Shown: one piece after another, positions 41,092-52,924 of the stretch
How the letters are laid out: the number at the start of each line of letters is the position of its first letter
How positions within the stretch are numbered: position 1 is the first letter of the stretch
NCBI RefSeq assembly: GCF_001423085.1
Contig: NZ_LMNU01000001.1
Coordinates: 1,122,897 to 1,186,896 of the forward strand
Direction: 5' to 3'
DNA from: Methylobacterium sp. Leaf125
Lineage (GTDB): Bacteria; Pseudomonadota; Alphaproteobacteria; Rhizobiales; Beijerinckiaceae
Length of the DNA stretch: 64,000 nucleotides
Notes under the pieces: generated by a model
The model's input: the letters and a program-made list of their open reading frames with translations, nothing else
Told to the model about the DNA's origin: nothing
The model's database searches: none
Made by a program: the position numbers and the translations under genes

Positions 41092-41405
41092 TGGAAAACG
41101 GCTTCCTTCTTCAGGCGAACGGGAGCCTGTCCCAACCTGGGGGCCGTTCCGCTCAGCCCTCACTAACTGGGCTTCCGGGGTTGCGTTCCAACCCTGGCCA
41201 GGACGCCTTTTTGACGCGGTGCACCTGAACGGCCACCGAACGATCCATTAAAAATTCGTAAATACAATGGCTTAACCCAACGTTAAGCCTGCCATCGTTG
41301 AATCACGGAGCTGTCCCATTCTGGTCACAGCAACCGGCGAGACGTCCCCTCGCTGAACGACAACGAAGCCGCGCCCGACGAAGGCAGCGGTACGAACAAG
41401 GACCA
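41092..41405. other. Divergent promoter region of ino1 operon and lytic transglycosylase
   Basis: About 314 bp without a gene. The central part (41245-41290) is unusually AT-rich (TTAAAAATTCGTAAATACAA) and contains the TTAA-N7-TTAA CtrA-type box. Promoters for both divergent transcripts must lie here. Confidence 0.6.
41272..41286. promoter_or_regulatory. CtrA-type box TTAA-N7-TTAA
   Basis: Perfect match to the alphaproteobacterial CtrA consensus TTAA-N7-TTAA, inside a wider 7+7+7 inverted repeat GGCTTAA...TTAAGCC (41269-41289). It lies between the divergent ino1 operon and the lytic transglycosylase gene, 120 bp before the latter's start. CtrA controls cell-cycle and envelope genes in this class. 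Confidence 0.6.
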
Positions 41406-42593
41406 ATGATGGGGGTTTTCCCGGAGCCGGCGCTCTGCGCCGACGACGTGAGCCGTCTCGTGCCCAACGAGACCTTCGACGCAGACCCGACCGTGGCATG
41501 GCTGCCGCGGACCGAGCGCAGGACGCGCCGGACCTTCGCCACTCTCCGCCGCCGGACCCTCGCGACGCTCGTCACCGGCGTGCTGCTGGGCGGCGCGCTG
41601 CCGCAGAACGCCCTGGCACCCGCCGCGGCGGCCCATGACCGGATCGACGAGCGCGCCCTGACGGCGCAGGCTCTCGTCCGGGACCAGTCCGCGCCTGTTC
41701 CCGAGACCCCTAACGCGTCCGACTGGGCCGGGGTTCCCGTGGTCGAGCAGGAACCCGCGACGCTGTCGCTGATCGAGAGCGACCTCGCCTCCCTCGCCCC
41801 GAGCCGCGACGCCTCCGGCGCCGAGCGACTGCGCTTCGGCGACATGGCGGTGCCGCGCGAGATCGTCGACACCATCCTGCGGGCCGCCACGGAAACCGGC
41901 GTCGACCCAGTCTACATGATGGCGCTGGCCGACAAGGAATCGAGCTTCGCCACCAAGGTGAAGGCCTCGACCTCCTCCGCCGAGGGCCTGTTCCAGTTCC
42001 TGTCGGGCACCTGGCTCGAGCTGATCCGCACCTACGGCGCCCGCCATGGGCTCGCCGACGAGGCGGCGGCGGTGAAGGGGCGCGGCAGCGCCATCACGAT
42101 CGCCGACGAGGCGACGCGGACCCGCGTGCTACGCCTGCGCCAGGACCCCTACGTCGCCGCCCTGATGGCGGGCGAGCTCATCAACCGCGACAAGGGCCGG
42201 ATCGAGCAGCGCATCGGTCGCGACCTCTCCACCGCGGAGCTCTACTTCGCGCATTTCCTCGGCACCGCCAGCGCCGGCCGCTTCCTCGCGCTCACCGCCG
42301 AGAAGCCGGGCCAGGTCGCCAAGCAGGTGTTCAAGGCCGCGGCGAAAGCGAACCGCAGCCTGTTCACCGAGAAGGCCGGCAAGGGCCGCCGCAGCCTCAC
42401 GGTCGCCGAGGTCCGCGAAAAGATCGGCGGCATGATCGACCGCCGCCTCGACCGCTACGAGGGCGTGGCCGCCCTCGCGGCCCCGGAGCTGAAATCCGAG
42501 GTGACCCTCACGGAGATCGAGACCGACGCGGTCCCCGTCCCGGCCCAGGCCGGACGCGTCCACGTCACCGAGGCGACCACACCGGCCGAGTGA
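41406..42593 (+). CDS. Lytic transglycosylase (SLT-type) with N-terminal membrane anchor
   Basis: About 395 residues. A basic stretch (RTERRTRRTFATLRRR) precedes one hydrophobic helix at about residues 40-58 (TLATLVTGVLLGGALPQNAL), which places the rest in the periplasm. The catalytic domain has YMMALADKESSFATKVKASTSSAEGLFQFLSGTWLELI, in which Glu of KESSF is the catalytic acid and the AEGLFQFL block is typical of family 1 lysozyme-like transglycosylases. Gene starts at the ATG after CAAGGA. It cleaves peptidoglycan between MurNAc and GlcNAc. Transcription diverges from ino1 with a CtrA box between. Confidence 0.88.
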   Translation: MMGVFPEPALCADDVSRLVPNETFDADPTVAWLPRTERRTRRTFATLRRRTLATLVTGVLLGGALPQNALAPAAAAHDRIDERALTAQALVRDQSAPVPETPNASDWAGVPVVEQEPATLSLIESDLASLAPSRDASGAERLRFGDMAVPREIVDTILRAATETGVDPVYMMALADKESSFATKVKASTSSAEGLFQFLSGTWLELIRTYGARHGLADEAAAVKGRGSAITIADEATRTRVLRLRQDPYVAALMAGELINRDKGRIEQRIGRDLSTAELYFAHFLGTASAGRFLALTAEKPGQVAKQVFKAAAKANRSLFTEKAGKGRRSLTVAEVREKIGGMIDRRLDRYEGVAALAAPELKSEVTLTEIETDAVPVPAQAGRVHVTEATTPAE

Positions 42594-42611
42594 GCCCAGA
42601 CGCGGCCTGGT

Positions 42612-44228
42612 TCAGTGCCCGGCCGGTGCGCCGCCGCCGAGCTTGACCTTGCTGAGGATCATCGCGAGCGGCACCGCCGCGCCGGAGACGAGGCAGAGCG
42701 ACCAGAACACGTCGATGTAGCCCCAGTACGCCACCTGGGTCTGGAGCTGCTGGCCGATCCAGGCCATCGCCTGGTTCTGCGCCTCGACCCCGGACGCCCC
42801 ATGGGCCTGGAAGTACTGCGTCGCCGCCCGCAGGGTCTCCTGGTAGTTCGGGTTGGCGCTGGAGACGCTCTCCCCGAGCCGGCTCTGGTGGAATTGCTGC
42901 CGGTAGGCGAGCACGTTCTGGGCGAGGCTCACGCCCATCGAGCCGCCGACGTTGCGGGCCACGTTGATCAGCGCCGAGGCCTGGTCGGTCTGGCCCTTCT
43001 CGATGCCCTCGTAGGAAGCGGCGGTGATCGAGATGAAGATCATCGGCAGGCCGATGCCGATATAGATGCGCGACCAGGCGAAGAACCAGAAGCTGGTGTC
43101 GCCGTAGAGGCGGGTGAGGTCGTACATCGCCGCGGAGACGATCGCGGCGCCCAGCGCGATCAGGTATTTCGGCTGCACCTTCCCCGAGATCCGGCCGATC
43201 ACCAGCATCATGAACACCGTGACGAGGCCGCCCGGCGCCAGGACGAGGCCGGCGAGGGTGGCGGTGTAGCCGTAATATTCCTGCACCAGCTGCGGTACGA
43301 ACTGCGTCGTGGCGATCAGGATCGCGCCCGTGGCCATCATCACCAGGAAGCAGGCGCCAAACTGGCGGCTGCCCAGGAGCCGGAGATCCACCACCGGGTT
43401 CTTCCGGGTCAGCTCCCAGGGGATCATCGCCACGAAGGCGACGACGCAGATCACCGCGAACACCACGATGAAGTTCGAGCCGAACCAGTCCTTGCGCTGG
43501 CCCTCGTCGAGGACGACCTCGAGCGCCCCCAGGAAGGTGGCGACGAGCAGGAACCCCACCAGGTCGAAGCGCACGCCCTCGCGGCGCAGGCGCCGCCGCT
43601 CCTCCACGGCGCCCTTCGGGTCCTCCAGCAGCAGGTGCATCAGCCCGAGGGCGATCAGGCCGATGGGGCCGTTGATGAGGAAGCACCAGTGCCAGGAGAC
43701 GTTGTCGGAGAGCCAGCCGCCCAGGGTCGGGCCGATCACGGGGGCCACCACCACGGCGAGCCCATAGAGGGCGAAGGCTTGGCCCCGCTTCGCCGGCGGG
43801 AACGAATCGGCCAGGATCGACTGGGCCAGCGGCGCCATGCCGCCCCCGCCCAGCCCCTGGAGCACCCGGAAGACCAGGAGCGATTCGAGGTTCCAGGCGA
43901 AGCCGCACAGCACCGAGGCCACGGTGAAGAGCGCGATGCTCCACATGAAGAAGGCTTTTCGCCCGAATCGCTTGGCGAGGAAGCTCGAGGCCGTGAGCAC
44001 GATGGCGTTGGCCACGAGGTAGCTCGTCACCACCCAAGCCGCCTCGTCCGGGCCCACCGCGAGGCCGCCGGAGATGTAGCGCAGGGCCACGTTGGCGATG
44101 GTGGTGTCGAGCACCTCCATGAAGGTCGCCAGCGAGACCACGAGGGCGATGGCCCAGGGATTGTGCCCGCCCGGGGCCTTGGCGGAGGCGTCCGAGGCCC
44201 CGCCGGCCTCCGCCGCGGCGGCGCTCAT
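42612..44228 (-). CDS. emrB: DHA2-family multidrug efflux MFS transporter (EmrB-like)
   Basis: A 538-residue transporter with about 14 hydrophobic helices. The MFS antiporter motifs are visible: TTIANVALRYISGGL in helix 1 (motif D1-like LDTTIANVAL), the loop motif ASSFLAKRFGRKAFFMWS, and motif C in GLAVVVAPVIGPTLGGWLSD of helix 5. It is driven by the proton gradient and needs a HlyD-type adaptor, which is encoded directly upstream at a distance of 13 bp. No regulator gene is adjacent, and drug range is unknown. Confidence 0.92.
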   Translation of the reverse strand: MSAAAAEAGGASDASAKAPGGHNPWAIALVVSLATFMEVLDTTIANVALRYISGGLAVGPDEAAWVVTSYLVANAIVLTASSFLAKRFGRKAFFMWSIALFTVASVLCGFAWNLESLLVFRVLQGLGGGGMAPLAQSILADSFPPAKRGQAFALYGLAVVVAPVIGPTLGGWLSDNVSWHWCFLINGPIGLIALGLMHLLLEDPKGAVEERRRLRREGVRFDLVGFLLVATFLGALEVVLDEGQRKDWFGSNFIVVFAVICVVAFVAMIPWELTRKNPVVDLRLLGSRQFGACFLVMMATGAILIATTQFVPQLVQEYYGYTATLAGLVLAPGGLVTVFMMLVIGRISGKVQPKYLIALGAAIVSAAMYDLTRLYGDTSFWFFAWSRIYIGIGLPMIFISITAASYEGIEKGQTDQASALINVARNVGGSMGVSLAQNVLAYRQQFHQSRLGESVSSANPNYQETLRAATQYFQAHGASGVEAQNQAMAWIGQQLQTQVAYWGYIDVFWSLCLVSGAAVPLAMILSKVKLGGGAPAGH

Positions 44229-44241
44229 CGCGCGATGCCCG

Positions 44242-45480
44242 TCACCGGACGTGCACCCGCGGCACGATCGACATGCCGGGCCCGATGGCGACGTCGGTGG
44301 GCCACTGGTCGACTACGATCTTCACCGGGATGCGCTGGACCACCTTCACGTAGTTGCCGGTGGCGTTCTGGGCCGGAAGCAGGCTGAAGGCGGTGCCGGA
44401 GCCGGGCTGCACCGAATCGACGTGCCCGGTGATCTTGCGGTCCGGGTAGGCGTCGATCGCGATATCGGCGTGCTGGCCCGGCCGCATGTCGGTGATCTGC
44501 GTCTCCTTGTAGTTCGCGATCACCCAGATGTCGTCGGGCACGAAGGTCGACAGCGTCTGCCCGGCCTGGGCGAACTGTCCCCTGGCCCCCGACAGCTGCA
44601 CCATCCGGCCCGGCTGGGCCGCCGTGACGGTGGTGTAGCCGAGGTTGAGTTCGGCCTGCGCCACCTGGGCCCGGCCGGTGGCGAGGCTGGCCTCGGCCCC
44701 CGCCTTCTGCGCGGCGAGCGCGCCGACCTGGGTGCGCGCCGCGACGAGGGTGGCTTTCGCGCGGTCGTAGGCGGCCTGCTGCTGGTCGAGGGTCGAGGCG
44801 GAGGATTGCGAGCGCTGGATCGTGCCCGCGCCCTTCTCGGCGAGGTCGCGGTAGCGGGCCGCGTCCTCCCGGGCGAACTTCAACGAGGCCTCGGCCTGGG
44901 TCACCTCCGCCTGGGAGGCCGAGACCTGCGCCTTCTGGCCCTCGATCTGCGCGTCGAAGTTGCGGATCGAGGCCTCCGCCGAGGCGACCTGCGCCCGGGC
45001 CTGCGCCAGGGCGACCTCGTAGTCGCGCCGGTCGATCTGGAACAGGACGGCCCCGGTCTCGACATGCTGGTTGTCGGTGACCGGCACGTCGACGATGTAG
45101 CCGGCGACCTTCGGCGCGATGGAGAATTGCCGCGCATCGACGAAGGCGTCGTCGGTGGATTCGAACGGGTGCAGGCGAGTCAGCCAATAGACGTACGCGC
45201 CGGCCGCCAGGGCAACGACCGCGACCGCGATGCCGAGGGCCCAGAACGGATGCCGGCGCAGGATGTTCGGCTTCTTGTCCGCGCTCCCGTCGGACTCCTG
45301 GGCCGGATCGGTCTCGCCGGCGGACTCGCCGGCGCGGTCGCGCGCTCCGGTATCCTCCGGCGGCGCCTCTCCGGGCGCCCGCGCGTTCGATGCCTGCGCT
45401 TGGGAGCCGTCCGCATCGGATGGCCGCACCGACTCGCCCCGTGCGGGCTGGCTCCCCACGGCCTGCTGATCCTGAAGCAT
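44242..45480 (-). CDS. emrA: HlyD-family periplasmic adaptor (EmrA-like)
   Basis: A 412-residue membrane fusion protein. An unusually long, low-complexity cytoplasmic N-terminus of about 75 residues, rich in Asp, Glu, Ser and Ala, precedes the anchor helix (FWALGIAVAVVALAAGAYVYWL). Then come the lipoyl half FSIAPKVAGYIVDVPVTDNQHVETGAVLFQID, a long coiled-coil hairpin (about 140-240), the second lipoyl half and a beta-barrel ending in VAIGPGMSIVPRVHV. It links the EmrB-like pump to an outer-membrane channel. The ATG at 45480 is chosen as the last one before the coding-like part; there is no adjacent regulator. Confidence 0.9.
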   Translation of the reverse strand: MLQDQQAVGSQPARGESVRPSDADGSQAQASNARAPGEAPPEDTGARDRAGESAGETDPAQESDGSADKKPNILRRHPFWALGIAVAVVALAAGAYVYWLTRLHPFESTDDAFVDARQFSIAPKVAGYIVDVPVTDNQHVETGAVLFQIDRRDYEVALAQARAQVASAEASIRNFDAQIEGQKAQVSASQAEVTQAEASLKFAREDAARYRDLAEKGAGTIQRSQSSASTLDQQQAAYDRAKATLVAARTQVGALAAQKAGAEASLATGRAQVAQAELNLGYTTVTAAQPGRMVQLSGARGQFAQAGQTLSTFVPDDIWVIANYKETQITDMRPGQHADIAIDAYPDRKITGHVDSVQPGSGTAFSLLPAQNATGNYVKVVQRIPVKIVVDQWPTDVAIGPGMSIVPRVHVR

Positions 45481-45700
45481 CGACTGATCGTCCGAACGCG
45501 TCCAGGGGCCGCGCGATCGAAACCGCGCCGCCCGAAATTCCCGCCTCGGCGACAACAAGAAGTAGCGCAGGCGATTGTTCCGGTGGCGGATCACATTTGC
45601 GGACCGCGTCCGCGACCGGACGGAACGTCCGAAATCCGGCGCGCGTTTTCGGGATCGAGGGGCCGGGTCGCGGTCCGTCCGCAAGCTGCAGGAGGCGCGT

Positions 45701-46363
45701 ATGACCGCCGGTTCTCCCCTGTCGCCACCGGGTGCCGCCGGTCCGGGCGGCCTTGATCGTCTCGACGCGGGGGCGCGTCTCGATGCGATGAGTACGGTGC
45801 TGGCCCGCAACTGGTGGTTGATGGCGCTGCGCGGGGTGGTCGCCATCCTGTTCGGGCTGATCGCCTTCGTGGCGCCGGGCGCCTTCGTCCTCTCCCTCGT
45901 GCTGTTCTTCGCCGCCTACATGCTGGTGGACGGCATCGTCGGAATCGTCGCCTCGGTGCGGGCCGCCCAGCGCCACGCGCGCTGGGGTTTCCTCCTCCTC
46001 GAAGGGCTCCTCGACATCGTCGTCGGCGTCGCGGCCGTGCTCGTGCCGGCGGCGGCCGTCTGGGCCTTCGTCTATCTCGTGGCGTTCTGGGCCCTCGTCA
46101 CCGGCGGCCTGATGGTCGCGGCGGGCTTCCGCCTGCATGCCCATTACGGGCGCTGGTGGCTGGTGCTCGGCGGCGGCGTCTCGATCCTGTTCGGCATCGC
46201 GCTCCTGATCAATCCCGGCCTGTCGGCCCTGGTGCTGACCTGGTGGATCGGCAGCTACGCGATGGTGTTCGGACTCCTGCTGGTCCTGCTGGCCTTCCGC
46301 CTGCGCGGCCGCCATGCGGAGGCGGGCCGGCCCGGCCCCCTGGGGCGTCCCGGAACGGCGTAG
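45701..46363 (+). CDS. HdeD family membrane protein
   Basis: A 220-residue protein with six hydrophobic segments in three repeated pairs, the DUF308/HdeD pattern: NWWLMALRGVVAILFGLIAFVAPG at the start, RWGFLLLEGLLDIVVGVAAVLVP, and RWWLVLGGGVSILFGIALLINPG. HdeD-type proteins are inner-membrane and linked to acid resistance in E. coli; the role here is unknown. The start ATG follows CAGGAGGCGCGT, an excellent Shine-Dalgarno. It is divergent from emrA. Confidence 0.88.
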   Translation: MTAGSPLSPPGAAGPGGLDRLDAGARLDAMSTVLARNWWLMALRGVVAILFGLIAFVAPGAFVLSLVLFFAAYMLVDGIVGIVASVRAAQRHARWGFLLLEGLLDIVVGVAAVLVPAAAVWAFVYLVAFWALVTGGLMVAAGFRLHAHYGRWWLVLGGGVSILFGIALLINPGLSALVLTWWIGSYAMVFGLLLVLLAFRLRGRHAEAGRPGPLGRPGTA

Positions 46364-46450
46364 CTTTGCCCGCGCGAGATGGTCTAGAACTGACCCGACA
46401 CCGCGCGGCGCTTCGCTGCTGAGCGCCGCCCCCCGTGACCATGGCCCGCG

Positions 46451-49006
46451 ATGACCTCCCCCGACCCGGACCGCCCGCGCCTCGAGCGGGTCGACCCGCC
46501 CCAGCCGGCCCCTGGACCACGCCCCGCCGGCGGGCCGGAGACCGAGGACACGCGCGCCGCGGCGCGGGAAGCCGCGGCGGCGGCCCGGATCCTCGGCCGC
46601 CAGCTCGGCGTGCTCGCCATGGGCGCGGCGCGGGGGGCCGGGCGCCGGGCCGCCGGCGCGGCGCGGGCGGCGGGGCCCGCCTGGCAGGGATGGGCCGACC
46701 GCATCCGCCCCCGCGCGCCGGCCGGCCCGCAACCCCTCGCCCATGCCGCGCCCGCCGCGGGACCGACGCCCGCGGCCGAGCCTGCACGGGAGCCGCCGGC
46801 CCGCGCCGCCGGCCTGCCCGCACGCCTGCGCCGCCATCCCTGGCTCGCCGCCGCCCTGGCGGTCGTCCTGCTGCCGATGGTCGCCCTGGCCGGGCTCGTC
46901 CTCTACAGCTTCGCCACCCTGCCGCCCCTGGGCGGCGTGGTGCCGGAGGCCGGGCAGCGGGCGCTCACCGTCGAGGCCGATGACGGCCGGGTCTTCGCCA
47001 CCCGCGGGGCCTTCCAGGGCCAGAAGCTGACGGCGGCGGAGATGCCGCCCCATCTCGGCCAGGCGATCATCGCGATCGAGGACCGGCGCTTCCGCTCCCA
47101 CTGGGGCATCGACCCCCGCGGTCTCCTGCGCGCCGTGTACCGCAACGCCGTCGGCGGCGGCGTGCGCGAGGGCGGCTCGACGATCACCCAGCAATATGCC
47201 CGGCTCGTCTCCCTGAACCAGGAGAAGTCGCTGCGGCGCAAGATCCAGGAGGCGTTCCTGGCCCTGCGCGTCGAGGCGACGATGTCGAAGGACGAGATCC
47301 TGCTCGGCTACCTCAACACCGCCTATTTCGGGGCCGGGGCCTACGGCGTCGATGCCGCCGCCCGGCGCTACTTCGGCAAGGGCGCCAAGGCCCTGACCCT
47401 GCCGGAGGCCGCGATGCTGGCCGGCCTCGTGCGCGCGCCCTCGCAGCTGGCTCCGACCCGGAACTTCGGCGGCGCCAAGGAGCGCGCCGACGTGGTGCTG
47501 CAGGCCATGGTCGAGACCGGCGCCATCACGGCGGCCGAGGCCGACAAGGCCCGGGCCCAGACCATCACCCTGCGGACGCCTCCCGAGACGCCGCCGGGCA
47601 CCAACTACTTCCTCGACATGGTCTCGGCCGAGTCGAAGAAGCTCGCCGACGCACCGGGCGACGTCACCGTGCGGACCACCCTCAACCTCGACCTGCAGAG
47701 CCTCGCCGAGGGGGTGATCGCCCGGCGCCTCGATGCCGAGGGGGCCAAGAAGAAGGCCAGCCAGGGCGCCATGGTGGTGCTCAACAAGGAGGGCGCGATC
47801 CTCGCCCTGGTGGGCGGGCGCGACTACGAGGACAGCCAGTTCAACCGGGCCACCCAGGCCAAGCGCCAGCCCGGCTCGCTGTTCAAGCTCTTCGTCTACC
47901 TCACGGCCTACGAGAACGGCTTCAACCCCGACACGGTGCTGGTCGACCGGCCGATCCAGATCGGCGACTGGGAGCCGCAGAACGCGACGGGCCGGTTCAA
48001 GGGCGCGGTCCCCCTGCGCAGCGCCTTCGCGCAGTCGATCAACACCGTGGCGGCGCAGCTCGCCGACGAGGTCGGCATCCCGGCGGTCATCGCCACCGCC
48101 CACCGGATGGGCGTGACCGCGGACCTGCCCAACGTGCCGAGCCTGGCCCTCGGCTCGGCCGAGGTGACGCTGCTCGAGATGACCCGCGCCTACGCGGGGG
48201 TGCTGGCCGGGGCCGCGCCGGTGGACACGCACAGCGTCCACGCCATCCGGGGCGCCCAGCCGCAGCCGCTCTTCCTGCGCGCCGACGCCAAGGGCGGCAC
48301 CGCGATCCCCACCGAGGCCCGGGCGATGATGCTCGATTCCCTCCAGGCCGTGGTCGACGGCGGCACCGGCAAGGCGGCCCGGGTCGCCGGCCTGCCGGTG
48401 GGCGGCAAGACCGGCACGACCCAGGATTATCGCGATGCCTGGTTCATCGGCATGACGCCGGACCTCGTGGTCGGCGTCTGGGTCGGCAACGACGACAATT
48501 CCTCCATGAACCGCGTCGGCGGCGGCGATCTTCCGGCGAGCATCTTCCACGACTTCGTCCAGCGGGCGACGGCGCAGCTGGCCAAGGGCCGCAAGCGCCC
48601 CTCGGCGGCCCGCGGCGAGCCGGCCCGGGCCGAGCCGGCGCCCGCCCGCGAGGCCGCCGCCAGCGCCGCCGCGCCCGGCATCCGCGGCGTGCCGGAGGTG
48701 GTCGATACCGGCACCCTGGCCTTCCGCGGCCGTACCGTCCGCCTCCTCGGCGTCGAGGGCGAGGGCGGGGCGCTCGCCCGGCAGCTCGCGCGCTACCTGC
48801 GCCGTCGCGAGGTGACGTGCACCGCCGCGGCCGGTGCCGAGGCGGCCGCCGAGCAGCTCCGCTGCCAGATCGACGGCGACGATCTCGCCTCCCTGATCCT
48901 CACGGCCGGCGGCGCCCGCGCCGCCGAGGACGCGCCGGCCGACCTCCTGGCCGCCGAGGAGCAGGCCCGCTCCGAGCGCGCCGGCATCTGGGGCCGGCGG
49001 CGGTAG
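46451..49006 (+). CDS. Bifunctional penicillin-binding protein 1A with C-terminal degenerate nuclease-like domain
   Basis: An 851-residue class A PBP. A basic, Pro/Arg-rich cytoplasmic tail (about 120 residues) precedes one membrane helix (WLAAALAVVLLPMVALAGLVLY). The GT51 glycosyltransferase domain has catalytic Glu in IEDRRFRSHWGIDP, GGSTITQQYARL and YLNTAYFGAGAYGVDAAARRYF. The transpeptidase domain has SxxK in GSLFKLF, SxN in SQSINT and KTGT in GGKTGTTQDY. After an Ala/Pro linker the last 110 residues (TLAFRGRTVRLLGVEGEGG, RYLRRREVTC, ARAAEDAPADLLAAEEQARSERAGIWG) look like a thermonuclease (SNase) fold that has lost obvious catalytic residues. It builds and crosslinks peptidoglycan in the periplasm. 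Confidence 0.9.
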   Translation: MTSPDPDRPRLERVDPPQPAPGPRPAGGPETEDTRAAAREAAAAARILGRQLGVLAMGAARGAGRRAAGAARAAGPAWQGWADRIRPRAPAGPQPLAHAAPAAGPTPAAEPAREPPARAAGLPARLRRHPWLAAALAVVLLPMVALAGLVLYSFATLPPLGGVVPEAGQRALTVEADDGRVFATRGAFQGQKLTAAEMPPHLGQAIIAIEDRRFRSHWGIDPRGLLRAVYRNAVGGGVREGGSTITQQYARLVSLNQEKSLRRKIQEAFLALRVEATMSKDEILLGYLNTAYFGAGAYGVDAAARRYFGKGAKALTLPEAAMLAGLVRAPSQLAPTRNFGGAKERADVVLQAMVETGAITAAEADKARAQTITLRTPPETPPGTNYFLDMVSAESKKLADAPGDVTVRTTLNLDLQSLAEGVIARRLDAEGAKKKASQGAMVVLNKEGAILALVGGRDYEDSQFNRATQAKRQPGSLFKLFVYLTAYENGFNPDTVLVDRPIQIGDWEPQNATGRFKGAVPLRSAFAQSINTVAAQLADEVGIPAVIATAHRMGVTADLPNVPSLALGSAEVTLLEMTRAYAGVLAGAAPVDTHSVHAIRGAQPQPLFLRADAKGGTAIPTEARAMMLDSLQAVVDGGTGKAARVAGLPVGGKTGTTQDYRDAWFIGMTPDLVVGVWVGNDDNSSMNRVGGGDLPASIFHDFVQRATAQLAKGRKRPSAARGEPARAEPAPAREAAASAAAPGIRGVPEVVDTGTLAFRGRTVRLLGVEGEGGALARQLARYLRRREVTCTAAAGAEAAAEQLRCQIDGDDLASLILTAGGARAAEDAPADLLAAEEQARSERAGIWGRRR

Positions 49007-49163
49007 GGGGAGGCCGCGCTCGTGCGGGCCCGAGGATCGAGCCTGTGGTTGCACCGCGCCGTCGATCGCCTATCACGATGCTCGCCCGCGAACGGACGTG
49101 GGTCGCATCTCCGATGCGGTCGCGTGACGATCCGCGGGGGCTCTGGCGTTGATCAGGGAAGGC

Positions 49164-50282
49164 ATGTCGCTCGGGGCAGACCCGTCGATCAGGCAAGACC
49201 CGTCGCTTAGGGAAGAGCCGTCGCTCGGGAAAGACACGGCGATTCCGGTGGCTGCCGGCCGGATCGTGCCGCACCGGACGGTCCTGAGGAACGACGTTCC
49301 GAATGCCTTCGGGACCTACCACGACCTCGTCCGGGCGAGCGGCTCGACCACCTACCGGCTGGGGGACACGTTCGAATCCGCGGTGACGGCCTACAGCTTT
49401 CCCCGTTGCACGCTGTTCGACCGGCAGCTGGTCGGGGTCGAGCACCGACGCGACCCCGCGCAGATCCGGCGCGACGGTTTCGAGCACTTCCACCTTCAGG
49501 TTCTGCGTTCGGGCCGCATGGCCGGCGGCCCCTTGGGCGAGGAGCGGACACTCGCGCCGGGGGACGCCCTCCTGTTCGATGCGACGCTGCCGCAGCGGAC
49601 CCTGGTGGCGGATGCCGATTACGTCACCGTGACCCTGCCGCGTGCATGCCTCGACGCGGTGCTGCCGGACGCCCGAGGCCTGCACGGACGGATCCTGCCG
49701 CGGAACTCCGGCCCCCTGGGGGCGGCGGTCCTGTCCCTGGCGCGGCAGGCGTCCGGCCTCGGCGTCGATCCCGGCGCCGACAGCGCGCTCATGATCGCGG
49801 ATCTGCTGGCGTCCTTCGTCGGAAGCACCCGGCTCACCGGCCAGGGGCGGATCGACGAAGCGGAGATCGATCGCTCCAGGCGGCTCCGGGCGGAGCTGTT
49901 CATCGACGCCAACCTGGGCCGCCAGGACCTCGACGTGGAGGCCGTGGCGCGCGGCATCGGCCTGTCGCGGAGCGCCCTGTACCGGGCGTTTCAGAGGTCC
50001 GGGGGGATCGAGCGCGCGATCATCCGGCGCCGCGTCGCCCGGTTCAGGTCCGCGCTCCTGACGCCGTACGAGGGCCGCCCGATGAAGGTCATGGCCTACG
50101 ATTTCGGCTTCGCGAGCCTGAGTCACTGCTCGCGCGTCTTCAAGGATTTCTACGGCGTCGCCCCGAACCGGCTTCGGGGCGAACTGCGCGGGGCGGCCGG
50201 CACGAACGCGCAGGCGCTCAGGGTCGATCGCATGGACGCCTGGTACCGGGACCTGAACGTGTCCCCTCCCGTGTCGGCCTAG
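49164..50282 (+). CDS. AraC family transcriptional regulator
   Basis: About 372 residues. An N-terminal sensor of the AraC-binding-like type ([24 protein letters not shown] is the cupin-like strand set) is followed by the double helix-turn-helix: [23 protein letters not shown] for the first HTH, and [32 protein letters not shown] for the second, with the canonical F-S-R-x-F-K core. The start is put at ATG 49164 after AGGGAAGG. The first 25 residues contain a hexapeptide repeat ([18 protein letters not shown]). It faces the copper ATPase gene but that gene has its own operator, so the target is unknown. Confidence 0.88.
   Translation: MSLGADPSIRQDPSLREEPSLGKDTAIPVAAGRIVPHRTVLRNDVPNAFGTYHDLVRASGSTTYRLGDTFESAVTAYSFPRCTLFDRQLVGVEHRRDPAQIRRDGFEHFHLQVLRSGRMAGGPLGEERTLAPGDALLFDATLPQRTLVADADYVTVTLPRACLDAVLPDARGLHGRILPRNSGPLGAAVLSLARQASGLGVDPGADSALMIADLLASFVGSTRLTGQGRIDEAEIDRSRRLRAELFIDANLGRQDLDVEAVARGIGLSRSALYRAFQRSGGIERAIIRRRVARFRSALLTPYEGRPMKVMAYDFGFASLSHCSRVFKDFYGVAPNRLRGELRGAAGTNAQALRVDRMDAWYRDLNVSPPVSA
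49179..49232 (+). repeat. Three in-frame 18-bp repeats at the start of the AraC gene
   Basis: Units 49179-49196, 49197-49214 and 49215-49232 share GACCCGTCG-like sequence and encode [12 protein letters not shown] and EPSLGK. They lengthen the N-terminus ahead of the sensor domain. Confidence 0.7.
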
Positions 50283-50349
50283 CGTCCGTCCGTCGCGCCG
50301 CCGCGGCGCGACGCGCGGGGGGCGCGCCGGGCGGCTGCCACCGACCCCC

Positions 50350-50370
50350 TTGACCTTCCCACCATGGGAA
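50350..50370 (+). promoter_or_regulatory. CueR-type promoter/operator of copA
   Basis: TTGACC (50350-50355) could be the -35 element. Directly after it TTCCCA-CCA-TGGGAA (50356-50370) is a perfect dyad, as in MerR-family promoters where the regulator sits in an overlong spacer. A -10 at 19-20 bp spacing would fall at about 50375-50381, which puts the transcription start at or very near the ATG of the ATPase gene. Confidence 0.65.
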
Positions 50371-50386
50371 CCCCCACATGGGGGAC

Positions 50387-52920
<2,534 letters not shown>

Positions 52921-52924
<4 letters not shown>

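Noticed and set aside
44225..49054. A 1609-codon open frame on the minus strand opposite HdeD and the penicillin-binding protein
   Set aside because: Shadow frame; it crosses several real genes on the other strand and has low-complexity composition.
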